Assembly: GCA_037176885.1 (NCBI GenBank)
Contig: JAWWNJ010000176.1
Span: forward strand, 62,001 to 126,000
Length of the DNA: 64,000 bases
Reading direction: 5' to 3'
Origin: Favolaschia claudopus
Lineage: Eukaryota > Basidiomycota > Agaricomycetes > Agaricales > Mycenaceae
A model generated the notes under the pieces. That model ran no database searches, was not told where the DNA came from, and was given only the letters and a program-made list of their open reading frames with translations. Below, piece by piece: positions 1 through 10,269 of the stretch; positions within the stretch are counted from its first letter, which is position 1, and each line of letters starts with the position of its first letter. The translations under genes and the position numbers were made by a program.

Positions 1-1004
1 GTTTGAAGTAGAGAACCTTCATTTAGGTGCCTTCTGCAAAGACTCATTGACCCAGGTTCGATCAGGGCTCTCGCCTTACTCCAGTCGTCGATTCCTGGCT
101 GGCAGTTACTGTGGCCAACGATCTGATTGTAACGTATGCATTATTCTCTGTTGAACTATTGTCAACCGATGGCGCACAACTTTAGATTGCTGCTGATTTA
201 CTACCTCCACAAGAGTCGAACAGGATTCAATAGTTTGCACATATTTTCCTCACATGCTACTCAGCTGACTCCGGGGCATAGAAACAAACCATCTGATCAC
301 CCGTCTCATTCGTTCTGCGCTCGAGAGTGCCGTATTCGCGACTTTTTTTTCGGTGAGCGCCAGTTCTTCTGCTGTGGTTCAGGTTGCTAGATGTATTCAT
401 CCGTAGATAATGGTCTTCATCATGTTTGTAGGTACTTGCCTTGTTGGGTAGCAGCCCCCGGATACTGATGATCTATAGACGGTATTTCCCCGGACACTAG
501 GAGCACGTTATCATCGGTACAGAAACTAACCAGCACAGAAGCGCGGGCTGAACGGTCATTACAGACACCGAATGGACGAGAATCTCTTTGCCACGACGTC
601 TATGAAAGTCATTGTTGACGCCGAACAACTGGACCTTAGACCCATTCGTCCGCCCGTTCGTCAGTTCATACACTACCTTTACTCTTACTGAACTCAAATC
701 AGGGAATATCAAAAATCTTTCATTCATTGCTCGCGCTGTCACTCTCTCTGCTTGCTGCTACATACTTGTCTGTTTAACGCAAAGCGTTTCACCGCCTCGC
801 TTCACATCCCTCGTTTTGCATCCTAGTCTACAGGGAAAATAATCTTCAAAACCTGAGGACAATGTTCCATTGTCCTCTGGGCCAATCAGTGGTTGAACTT
901 GTAGAAAATCTCGGCTAATACGCTCTAATTCAGGGCTGGGATGATCAAAGTCCGTTGAGCATACGATTTCTATCCCCAACTCAAGCCCACCGCGACCCAG
1001 TGTG
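1..1004. other. unassigned sequence
   Basis: No open frame here shows a recognisable domain, and I see no terminal repeats or target duplication. The short open frames overlap on both strands and look like chance frames. It is probably degraded repeat or intergenic DNA. Confidence 0.4.
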
Positions 1005-1276
1005 TGTAAGGGCAACCTTTAGGACCCGAGATAACTCGAGGGTCTAGCGAGGGAGAATCCGACGTTAATTACAGTAAGAAGCTACTAAGAATACATCACA
1101 GCGCACCTAGCGAGGGAGAATAAGAGAAGAAAGGCTGAGGATTCCCACGCTACAGTAGGTGCAGTAAACATATGGTAACTAGTTCCCACAAGCTCGGAGC
1201 AATCGGCAATGATCCCAGGCCAAGTCACATGCCTTACTCCACGATGACATCACATAGGGCTTTGGGGGGCAACCCC
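1005..1276 (-). mobile_element. Chromovirus LTR fragment, Chromo-A family
   Basis: The sequence starts TGTAAGGGCAACCTTTAGG and carries two copies of the motif CTAGCGAGGGAGAAT. It is followed by the TTCCCACGCTA and ACTAGTTCCCACA blocks in the same order as the LTRs at 9888 and 16348. It is clearly more diverged than those two are from each other. The conserved end (TTCCCCTGACA in the full copies) is not found; homology fades near a GGGGGGCAACCCC stretch, so the right edge is approximate. No internal sequence is attached. It is an old solo LTR or LTR remnant, in the same orientation as Chromo-A. Confidence 0.75.
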
Positions 1277-2737
1277 GCGGCCGCCATTCTAAGGGTGATG
1301 GCAAATCGGTCAGAATTCCCACGCTCTTCATCCGAAATTATCGATCTCCGAGGGGAAATCCCTCGGCCGGGAAAAGGCGTTTTCGGCATCTGGAAAGCCC
1401 TCGAAATGACCGATTTTCCCGTGAACAGTTGGTCGAAACGCTAGTAGTACTACTTACACTCAGTGTACTACACTGTCTACAGACTGTATGCCAGGTGGTA
1501 TCACGCTGCCGCGCACGTGATGACGCGCGTCATGCAACCTTCTTCTCCACCACCACGTCCACCACTGGTTGAGACTGCCACGGTTCCGGCCTCGCAAGCC
1601 CAAGCGTGCGCATTGCTTGCTTCATTCTGTCCTCAGCCTCTTACACCCATGCCCCGCCAGGGCTGCTCCAGAAGCTGATGTGGCCGAGGTAAAGAGGCAA
1701 AACCGGGTTACCCACACACGTAGCTGCAGTGCGCCAATGTCATTTTCCCCCATCCAATGGATCAGTGGATTAGGCGGATATCCTAGAGCCAAGGTAAGCT
1801 TGATCCAGTACTTACTGCATGCGGTCCGTCATTGACAACAACTTCGCAATGCAGGCAGTTCGTCCCCTTGAAAGCGATGAAGAGAGGCCCCGGAACAAAT
1901 CTGCTGCCCCCGACTTTGACGTGACTGCTGCATATGCTGAGTGCCGCTATAAAGCGGGATACATCACATTCGGAGACATTCATGGACTTGGAGTGCCGCC
2001 CGATACTCCGAAAAAACGCGATAAAGATAACGTTCGTTTTCACGAGGAGCCATAGGTTAAGTAGGTATCTTTCTTGCGTTATAGACACTACACCTACCAC
2101 TTTTGCTTTGCACAAATATCAATTTACTTTGTCAAACTCAGGTCAAACTGTCTCGCCGAGCGACGAGCTGAGGCATTTGTAGGTGGGGCCACATGATACC
2201 TACTCCCATGGGCCTTGTACAGTACTAGTTTGGTGTCTCGGTGCCTAGGCAGCCATCTAAACAGCGAATTTGAAAACACTGTTTGAATAGGCAGCAGACT
2301 ACACGGCTATCCCGCCCGACACCGGAATTTGATAGGGATTGACACCTACAGGAATCCAATGATTTTTCACTCGGCTTTCAATCAATCGCATACATGATTC
2401 AAATGAATGTACGCCTCACTGGAATCCAATGGGCTTGCTGTAAGTTTTGTCTGGAGACTCCTACAGTACTTGAAAAGAGGGCCAGGCCATCAGTCGCGTG
2501 ACTTTTGAGAGAAAATCACGGGGTTTTGTCAACATCCTACAACACAACCAGCTGTCGAGATGTTGAAACTCACACGCGGTCCGCGGGCAAGGAATCCAGC
2601 AAAAAAAATCCAGGCGGGGTTTGGGGCGGAGCCCCGACAAGCTGTGTACCCCCCGTAGGTAGGGACGCGAGCGCAGCGAGCCGGCCCTGCCGAAGGCGGG
2701 ATGCTTAAGCTTGTTATACTACAGTACACAATCAACC
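1277..2737. other. unassigned sequence
   Basis: No protein family is recognised. The GC-rich hairpin GGGGCGGAGCCCC near 2630 sits in a block (about 2600-2705) whose opening words, GGGGTTTGGGGCG followed by AGCTGTGTA, recur near 40556. It may be the end of an undefined repeat. Nothing else is supportable. Confidence 0.35.
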
Positions 2738-2866
2738 TACGTTTCGATCAATTCGTCATCACGTGATTTTTCGACTTGCGCCGATAAATCCGATAAATCG
2801 AGAAAAAAATTATTGCCGCAGTCAAGCGTGACGCGTGACAGACGAATTGACCGAAATTATACGGTA
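2738..2866. mobile_element. Short TIR element (MITE), TA-flanked
   Basis: The left end TTTCGATCAATTCGTC and the right end GACGAATTGACCGAAA form imperfect inverted repeats, each flanked by TA. The right end carries GTGACGCGTGACA followed by CGAATTGACCGAAAT. These words recur in the MITEs at 32496-33002 and 61252-61540, so the three form one loose superfamily. The left edge is less certain than the right. There is no coding capacity. TA duplication suggests a Tc1/mariner-type transposase acting in trans. Confidence 0.5.
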
Positions 2867-2925
2867 ATCTCAGATTTCACAGCTCTCGCTCTGGAACACT
2901 CACCCCAATATTTGCCGGTTAGTTG

Positions 2926-3111
2926 GCTCAGTTGGGATGTCAACAAAACTACTGACTCTGACACCTCGTCAGTGTTTTCATTCCGGGTCTTTCCCGTGGC
3001 CGGTTAGATGCTCACGTTGGAGTCACAATCCCCAGTCGATCAGCTCGACCTTCGTTGGGATTACCCATTATCAGAGTCAGTAGTTTTGTTGACATTCCAA
3101 CTGAGCCATCT
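2926..3111. repeat. Inverted repeat with arms of about 39 bp
   Basis: The arm at about 2927-2965 (GGCTCAGTTGGGATGTCAAC onward) is repeated in reverse complement at about 3071-3109, with roughly two differences. The spacer is about 105 bp. I could not find a convincing target duplication. It may be a degenerate MITE or a fold-back sequence. Confidence 0.55.
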
Positions 3112-3233
3112 ACATAATAGTCAACAAACTATTAGATGGCTGTTTAAGATAGTCCAAAGAGTGCTTAGGAACTTTCCCGATGTTTTCTGTGGAGATTTGA
3201 AGCACACTCGACTCCATTGCCTTAAATAACCTG

Positions 3234-3432
3234 GTTGCGCAAAAGCCACCAGGTGGCTTATGGCTAACCAAAATTTGATTTTCCGCCTCGTCAGTGGGGT
3301 GTTTCCTAGTGGTCATGTAGGCAAGATACTATCATTGGGTAGGTCTACAGCATGCAATAGCAAGATTTGGAGTATTGCTTTTAATGCCGCAATTGGAAAG
3401 CCACCGGTGGCTCGTATGGCTTTGCGCAAACT
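3234..3432. repeat. Inverted repeat around GCCACC-rich arms
   Basis: The left end TTGCGCAAAAGCCA and the right end TGGCTTTGCGCAA are inverted copies. Each is followed inward by a small palindrome (GCCACCAGGTGGC and GCCACCGGTGGC). It probably marks a 0.2 kb non-autonomous TIR element. No clear target duplication was found. Confidence 0.45.
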
Positions 3433-3460
3433 CTCTATTCAGTCAGTACTATAATTTATA

Positions 3461-3515
3461 GTTCTTACTTTAGGTAATATGTACCTAAAGTAAGAATATT
3501 ACCTAAAGTAAGAAC
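3461..3515. repeat. Palindromic cluster
   Basis: TTCTTACTTTAGGTAAT is followed by its reverse complement twice within 55 bp (CCTAAAGTAAGAATATTACC). The block could fold into a near-perfect hairpin. Its role is unknown. Confidence 0.6.
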
Positions 3516-4117
3516 AAAGTAGTAAGATCTAAAGAAGTCAGTAAATCGTGTATAGTAAGAAGTAGTAAAGGATTCACCTCAGTCGGGGACACGATGGGTG
3601 TAAACGACTGAGGTGCAGTGTATCGGAACGAGGGGATTTTATAGTGAGTGTGCTAAAACATTCTATTTTATGGGAAAAAGACGACGAATGACTGAGAGTG
3701 ACTGGGTAGGCTGTACCCTGCTGTAGCTGGCTGTGCCGACGTGGCAGTACTTTAGCAATACCTAACCTAGACAGCACCGGAACCGACGGTCAAAACTGTA
3801 CGTGCATGGGTTCTCTCCTTCAGTTTCCTTATAAGTAAAGGCATTTAAAGTCGCCGTCACTGTAAGTCGAAGTTAACCCTACCGGTTCCTACAAAGTTAT
3901 TTAATGCAAAACAAATAACCCAAAAGGAAGCAGGGGGTAGCAAAAAGAAGTGTGTATATTCTCTCGCATTCAAATAGGGATTGTGCCTCCGGCCCAATCA
4001 GACGAGGTAAAGTGGGTGGTCGAGCGCATGTGCTGAAATGGGGTGAAGATGACTGCAGCAGCCAGGGGGAAGTCCTGTGAACGGAGTGGGATGGAAAAAC
4101 GAGGGGAGAAGCAATGA
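3516..4117. other. unassigned sequence
   Basis: A short hairpin (CCTCAGTCG / CGACTGAGG, about 3577-3615) is the only structure noticed. It ends at the 9-bp target duplication of the element starting at 4127. I recognise no gene. Confidence 0.3.
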
Positions 4118-5143
4118 TGACGTGGCGAGTACATACAAGATTAGTAGCATAGGCGTTCGGGTGGCCCGCCGAACGCCTATTGCCCAGTCGAATGCCTATT
4201 GCGCCAGCGAGCGCCTATACGGCTGTAACCGCCGGCTGCGAAGCGCGAGATCAAAGATGTCGTACGTTGTCGTACGCCAACTTCTCTTCCTCCCACCCTT
4301 CCTCCTCCTTCTCCTTGCCCTCATCACTCGTCCATCCCCCTCATGATTCCAAGGACTACGCCCTTCCTCAGCACCGCCGGACACGACGACGTTACCGAGG
4401 GAAGAGAGATTGTCCGCGACGGTGAGCTCATGTCTGAGAGTGCGAGTTTTTTCCGCCGCTGAAGTTTCTGCAGCGTAGATTATCCTCTTTCCAGCTCGCT
4501 GTGACGTTCGGCGCGCGACTCTCCAGGACTCAGCGGTCTATACGCATGCCATCAACGGTTGGGGAGGGTTTCAGGTGGTTGGAAAGTATAGAGGGGACAG
4601 GGAAGGCCCGAACTCGCAAGGTGCGGCAGTCTTTTGTTGGAGTTGTCTGTCGCGGAATCTTGCTAATTCACAACACAGTCGTTCTCCTCGATTCCCTGCC
4701 TCCCGTCTCCAGCTCCCGCGTTCGTCTATTCGAAGATCTGGCTTTTGTATTGCACAGGGGTAACCTCACTTATTCCAAAATATTTACGCTCGGCGTCACG
4801 CATCAGGGTGGTGCCGAGATGCCGTCGCGTGACCTGATCACTCGGTGATCGTTCCCAATCGGGAAACTTGCTTTCGTCGGCGGCGGCGCGTTGCCCTCGG
4901 TATATTGTAATTCCAAGAGCTTTGATACCTCAGTATAGCGTGTAGATGTATCTGTATTCTGGTTTGAAAGCTTCTGGGAATTCACTCGGGGCGAAATTGG
5001 TAGAATCTACTGTAAAATTCGTGTACTTTTAGCTATTAGCCTCAGTTTTTGGCGGAATTTAGCGCGTCATGTCTGCCAAATGACGCGTCTAAGCTCCTAC
5101 ATTCATTTTTGAGTTAGTTATACGTGGAGAGGGTGACCCGGCT

Positions 5144-5599
5144 TATGGCGGTCGATTGGCTACTTTAATAAAACAGATATAAATATGCCATTTTTGGTGA
5201 AAAAAAGTTGAAGAGGAGAAAAAAATAAAAATTCTCAGAATTCCAGAGAAACTTCTCTTGAATGTAGAAGTCCTTGAGGCAAGCTGAAAATGTTTCTTGA
5301 AAAGGAGTCGGGAGAAAAGCTCTCTTGCCGAGGATGTGGCTGTGTGATAGTGATGGCCGAGGTGGCCGCATTCTGCCGGCAACCAAGACTACAGTCGAAG
5401 CTGTCATAACCCATAGCGCCCATAACCCATAATCTCCCTTAACCCATACATTTTTGGGGGTTTTTGACCGGTTTTTGGCTGGGATAACCCATAAATCTAT
5501 CATATCCCATGGCTTTTTGGCCCTACCGAAGGCCATGGGTTATGACAGCTTCGACTGTATTTATATGTGTTTTATTAAAGTAGCCAAACGACCGCCATA
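5144..5599. mobile_element. TIR element (MITE), TA-flanked, itself interrupted
   Basis: The left end TGGCGGTCGATTGGCTACTT and the right end AAGTAGCCAAACGACCGCCA are inverted repeats extending about 41 bp (through TTTAATAAAACA), flanked by TA on both sides. A second MITE (5390-5559) is inserted near the right arm. Without it the element is about 290 bp. There is no coding capacity. Confidence 0.75.
5390..5559. mobile_element. 170-bp MITE, copy 1
   Basis: The ends are TACAGTCGAAGCTGTCATAA and its near-exact reverse complement; the arms run about 27 bp and end in TA. The body contains repeated AACCCATA words. An almost identical 170-bp copy lies at 51185-51354 inside the extra gene of Chromo-C. 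TA duplication and CAGT-type ends fit a Tc1/mariner-mobilised MITE. Confidence 0.85.
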
Positions 5600-7455
5600 C
5601 CCGGCTACACATGGTGGAGAAATGATGAAGCGAACCCTTTGTTTTCCTTTTTGGGATGTTCAACTTCGCTTGAACGCGATTTTACACCGAATATGCACCT
5701 TCTTTCAGAGTTCTGAGCATGCAGTATCATCAAGTGAGTTGAATAAATCATCCCCAAAGACTTGTGAGAGAAGAGAGGGCCAGAATACAGCACATCGAAT
5801 TTATTTTGCTGCGTAAGTGAATCTGGGCAGCGTAAGTAGCGTAAGTACTTACGCGCGGTAAATTTACGGTAAAGATCGTAAATTTTGTAAATCGGCCCTC
5901 GGCTAAAGGTCTAGGGCTTCCCATACGCGGTATATGACGGTAAATCCATCACGCCGCTTAGTGTCGAGATCAAAATTTACTTTCCCAACTTACTGCGTTA
6001 TTCCGCGCGTTTGCCAGCGTTCAGACGCGTTTTAAGCGTGTATTATAATAGCATACACACGAGGATACTCTTTACGCCCTCAAAAACGCGTCTTATTGAC
6101 GTGTACGGCACCCACTCAGCCAACTTACATCACTCCATCAAAACAACACTTTTGGACAATATCGGACTTGCGCGCGTGCAAAACCGCACCTACATCCAGG
6201 GTCTAGATTAGTACATGTATATAAGCATTCTGACCCATTCTCCGAGCATGGGAACCTGTTTCAAGCTCAGATACTTGCTTTTTCTCTCAAAACCTCATGA
6301 ATTGGAATGTGTTGCTTCCTCGGCTTCAACAGGAAGTTTGGAGGATTTCCTAGACCTTTGACCTACGTTATTGGAAGGTATACATTATGTTCGAGTCTAT
6401 ATACACGAGTCCTGCTCCCTCAACAGCATGCACAAGTGGTAAACAAGCCACTGATTCCAAGTGAGTCCAGTTTTCTATCCCAAGAGCCATCAACTCGATG
6501 TGCATCCTTTCCCCCGTGATATTTCTGTTACTCTAGCTTCAATAATGAGTTTTTTGTCTCAGGAATATAGCTGTATCGTTCCTGGAGCTCAGCACTGAGC
6601 CCAGTATGCATAATATGCATATTGCTTTGTTTCTCACCAAAACCCCCCTTTAGAACATTAATCTTGTTTCAGCAGGTAGCCTTAGACTATATAGACTCAT
6701 TAATTGAGATTGGCTTCCAATTAGAGCACCCAGCATGAAAGAGCGCGCGAGGTTGCACTTGGTTTCCTAAACAGGAAATATATTGACATCTGATGCGAAC
6801 TTGATGCCGACTCGGCGATTTACCGTGATGTGACATATTTACTGATCAAAATGTAAATATAAGCAGATAAAGAGACGTATTGTAGAAATAAGGACTTTCG
6901 ATACATTACCTAGTACATAATTAATTAACATGCAAAGTGACGGGATGTTTGTGTAAAATTACTTGAAGTAAAATTCCGATTTTATATCCAATGGCATCAG
7001 TAAACTTAGAGCTATGCGGCGGATTCTTCAACTCATTTCCCTGTTCAAGAATCAAGTTGAATCAGATTCAAGGGGAACGCGAGATTTTTGCTCCCCAAAG
7101 CGTTGGAGTCGGACTACGATGCCGAGATGCCGTCGGCAATCGCTCAGTAGGCGTTCGGAAGGCGGAGTAGGCGTTTGATCCGTAGAATAGGCGCTCGGCG
7201 CCATCAATAGGCGTTCGCGAGCGCCTATGCTACTAAAGTTGTCGTGCCTCTGACGTGGCGGAAGATGTGCGGGTCAGAGCGGGCAAGAAGGGGCGGGCCT
7301 GGGCTGAAGGTGCGGAGAATTTCATACCGAAAATCCAATCACCTCGACCTGGACCCGGTCAGACCGAGCACTGGCTACATCAAGGTTGTATTACATCAGG
7401 CGCAGGCGGCCGTTTCTTCTAACTTACATGCCCACCTTGCGATATTGCTCGACAT

Positions 7456-8397
7456 TCAGCAGAGGGAATAGCCAATGAGGACAGGGCACCTTACTCCATG
7501 CGCAACCCCGCATTCATGAAGTAGCCGCAGACATTCAGCGAGCTTTATAGCCAGCTCAACTCGCGTTGTCATGTTTCCACAGGGAGGGAGTTGCCAGCAC
7601 ATTCCCCATGCTGGCATTACGACAATAACAAAGTCATGTTTTGTTGCAACAAAATCTAGCACCGGGATAACGCGATTGCGTTTGTCTGCGCGAAGAGGGG
7701 GACACGAGAACTGGCGGAGCACAGCGAGTTCTGGAGCATCGTTCGGCACTGCCTTCATAACGACTTGGCGTTGGAACCGGTCTATACCAAAGCAGATGTC
7801 CACGCCCTGCAATGTGTCAGCAGACAGTATGAGGCTATGTAGTGCACGACCGACTGGCTGCCAGGTCGATGAAGTTCGGGTAGAAAGTAGATCGCGCGGA
7901 TGGAAATGGTGCACGAAACTTTCCAGATCCGTGGGATGGAAGGGGTCCAGAGCAGCCGGAGGGACATTGAAGTCTCCTTTTCCAAGCGTTTTATAAAACG
8001 AACTGCCCATTATATGGTAGCCTTGGACCCGGAGATCGGCCTCATAAAAGAGCCAGATTGCCAGTTTGTCCAAATTGTCCCAATTGCTGGAGTTAAGCAA
8101 AATGCTGCGTCCATCTTCGGGCAAGCCATCAGATCTATATGGGTGAGTTGCATTTCACAGTTTTGTCGAGCGAGACCGACATGCCGATTACTTGTGGAGG
8201 AGGTCTTGATAAGAGAGCAGCCTTCCGTTACGCCACCCCCTCCGCCAATCATCCCGGTATCTGGGGCAAATGAGTGGCGATGCCAGCAGAATTTGGTATG
8301 CCGTACCAGAAACGTAATCGTCATCCGCATTGTCGTTCGACGTCTGCGCCGGCCCATGGGCCTCTTTCTTGGTTGCCTGTTGGGTGAATGGGGTCAT
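7456..8397 (-). pseudogene. Truncated protein-kinase-like gene
   Basis: The gene model is an ATG at 8397, a first exon to 8192, an intron at 8135-8191 (GTAATC...TATAG, 57 nt), and a second exon ending at a stop at 7456. The joined frame is in phase: 294 residues plus stop. The second exon reads like the kinase-like proteins expanded in mushroom genomes. It has a degenerate N-lobe with VVMKAV (putative ATP-site lysine), then NRVIPVLDFV, FVIVVMPAWGM and CLRLLHECGVAHG. It stops exactly where the catalytic-loop Asp (HGDI) should follow, so no active site or C-lobe remains. The start and first exon are inferred from the splice signals. Most likely a broken gene or a fragment. Confidence 0.5.
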
Positions 8398-9617
8398 CGT
8401 GGCGAATGACACGTGACTTTTGCAGACGTACATCCTTCACCTACGATGACTTGCGCATGGGACACTGCGAGCGGTGTCTCAAATCCAACCGCTCCTAGTC
8501 CTCCTCCCACCACGCTCTGCATTGGGTTATCAATGGGTCTCTTACGTCCACCACATTTGTCCTCCCCCCTCCTTCCGTTGACTGGGCCTGCCACGCCACT
8601 TTCCTACGTTACGTCTCCGCACACCCCTAGTCATGGTGCATGCGTGATGGCCGGCCTTCAAAGCCGGCTTGCGGCGTCTTGGTATATTTGGCTGGATGTC
8701 ATGTCGACGAGGTACCTTGCCCTGCCATTGCTTGCGCTGCTACCCTACGTTATGCTCTGCTACCCTACGTTATGCCTCCGCACACCTCTAGTCAAGGTAC
8801 GTGCGTGATGGTCGAGCTAGCTTTTGTGTCCTCGACCTGCGGCATCTTGGAATACCCAGCGCAGCCATGTGTATCAAGGTAGCCTTGTGCACGATGCCGC
8901 AACATTAGGAGCGTCTCTTGGCCTCCGCCCTATTAGGCATCGGGCACGGTGTCAATCCCTTGCGCTCTTTTTGGACCACCAACCCTTCCTTGCCATCCTG
9001 CTGCCACTTCCTATTTTGTGTTTCCATGGGCCTATATCCGTCCGGCTACGTTCTCTACGAGCCCCGGTGGGAACTGGGGCCTTTGACCATGTGATGGCCG
9101 ATACCGTTGATCGGCTTGTAACACCTTGGCTAGCAGCAGGAAGGCGGTTGGTTTGGTTCTATCCCCGTGTCGTTGCACCACTAGGTGCTGCTGTCTGCTA
9201 TGTGCGGTGCAGTATGCCCCGACATTCTAGACGGCATGGCGGATACCTCCAGCCCTCGCCCCACCGGATGTGTGTGTCGAGGCGCCACACTGTGAAGGTG
9301 GGCTGGAAGGGAATTTAAACTGACGCGGGGATCAGTCACGGTGTCACGGTCACAAAACTTTCCCACCGCCAACCAAAACGCGGGGAACACGCTGGAACAC
9401 GATAATACACGATAATACACCTCTAAGAACTACCTGTATGCGTGTAAAATGTTATAATCTACTAGGGTTGTTGTTGTTGTTGTTGAGATCAATTAATGTG
9501 CTCGAGCCGCTGCAAGCGGCTATAGTACACGACATGCCGACATCGACTACATGATTAATCGTTTCCAGTCCGTCCTTTCCTCCCACGTCACCCTTTCTAC
9601 TAGGGTAATTTTACAGG
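8398..9617. other. Unassigned, with imperfect internal duplication
   Basis: Blocks at about 8601-8720 and 8766-8880 are imperfect direct copies, sharing TCCGCACACC, CTAGTCA, GCGTGATGG and TTGG words. Near 9275-9299 the words GTCGAGGCGCCACA and GAAGGTGGGCTG resemble the sequence just before the 3' LTR of Chromo-A. The region may therefore hold an eroded chromovirus 3' end. I recognise no protein. Confidence 0.35.
9468..9485 (+). repeat. (TTG)6 microsatellite
   Basis: Six perfect TTG units. Confidence 0.95.
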
Positions 9618-9800
9618 CTCCGCGCAGCGGGCCTCCACGGCGAGCGGCGGCACCACGCAGTGGGCCCGGTGGCGAGCAACAGCGCCACGCAGTGGGCGTC
9701 CGCGGCGAGCGGTAGCACCACGCAGTGGGCCCCGCGGCGAGCGGTAGCACCACGCAGTGGGCCCCGCGGCGAGCGCAGCCCCGCGCAGCGGTCGGGGTCT
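9618..9800 (+). repeat. GC-rich tandem repeat, 32-33 bp unit
   Basis: About five and a half copies of a unit containing CGCAGTGGGC and GGCGAGCGG, with the word CGCAG starting at 9623, 9656, 9688, 9721 and 9753 (spacing 33, 32, 33, 32). It ends in a GGGGTCTGGGG / CCCCAG hairpin-like block. The mix of 32 and 33 bp spacing argues against a coding repeat. It is a minisatellite of unknown role. Confidence 0.9.
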
Positions 9801-9887
9801 GGGGTGGAAAACCCCAGCCGTCCGGGCCGGCGCCCGCAAAAGTTCCCTCAGCTATCTAATATTCACGGTTATTCTACTGAAGGTTTG

Positions 9888-10269
9888 TGTAAGGGCAACC
9901 TTTAGGACCCGAGATGTCTCGAGGGTCTAGCGAGGGAGAATCCAAAGTTAATTAAAGACGCTACTAGGAATACATTACAGCGCACCTAGCGAGGGAGAAT
10001 CCAAAGAGAAGAAAGGCTAAGGATTCCCACGCTAGGTGTGGCAAACATATACTAACTAGTTCCCACAGGACCGGGTCAACCGGCAATAGTCTCTAGCCCG
10101 GTCACAAGCTAAGTCCCACCTTGATGACGTAGTTGGACTGGAGGGTGCGCAAGATCCCAGTCCAACTATGTCATAGTTTGATGGAGCTCCACAATGATGT
10201 AATGGGACTTGGGCAGAAATGCCCAAGTCCCTTTGCATCATGCTGTGCAGAACAGGGGTTCCCCTGACA
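9888..10269 (-). repeat. 3' LTR of Chromo-A
   Basis: Plus-strand ends are TGTAAGGG and CCCTGACA (TGT...ACA). It holds two CTAGCGAGGGAGAATCC motifs. The pol frame continues through it to a stop at 10056. The matching copy is at 16348-16730. Confidence 0.95.

Larger units (their letters stand above)
4127..7250. mobile_element. Mutator-like (MULE-type) non-autonomous element
   Basis: The 9-bp direct repeat TGACGTGGC (4118-4126 and 7251-7259) brackets a 3.12 kb segment. Its ends are inverted: the left end begins GAGTACATACAAG and the right end, reverse complemented, begins GAGGCACGACAAC. Both then continue TTAGTAGCATAGGCG. Subterminal zones (4141-4220 and 7139-7235) carry repeated copies of AGGCGTTCG and its reverse complement. 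A 9-bp duplication and G-starting ends are typical of Mutator-like elements. No transposase is seen inside, so the element looks non-autonomous. It carries a nested TIR element at 5144-5599. The rest (4220-5143, 5600-7139) shows no recognisable gene. Confidence 0.6.

Noticed and set aside
50..75. B-box-like GGTTCGATC near the window start
   Set aside because: No A box at a suitable distance and no acceptor stem.
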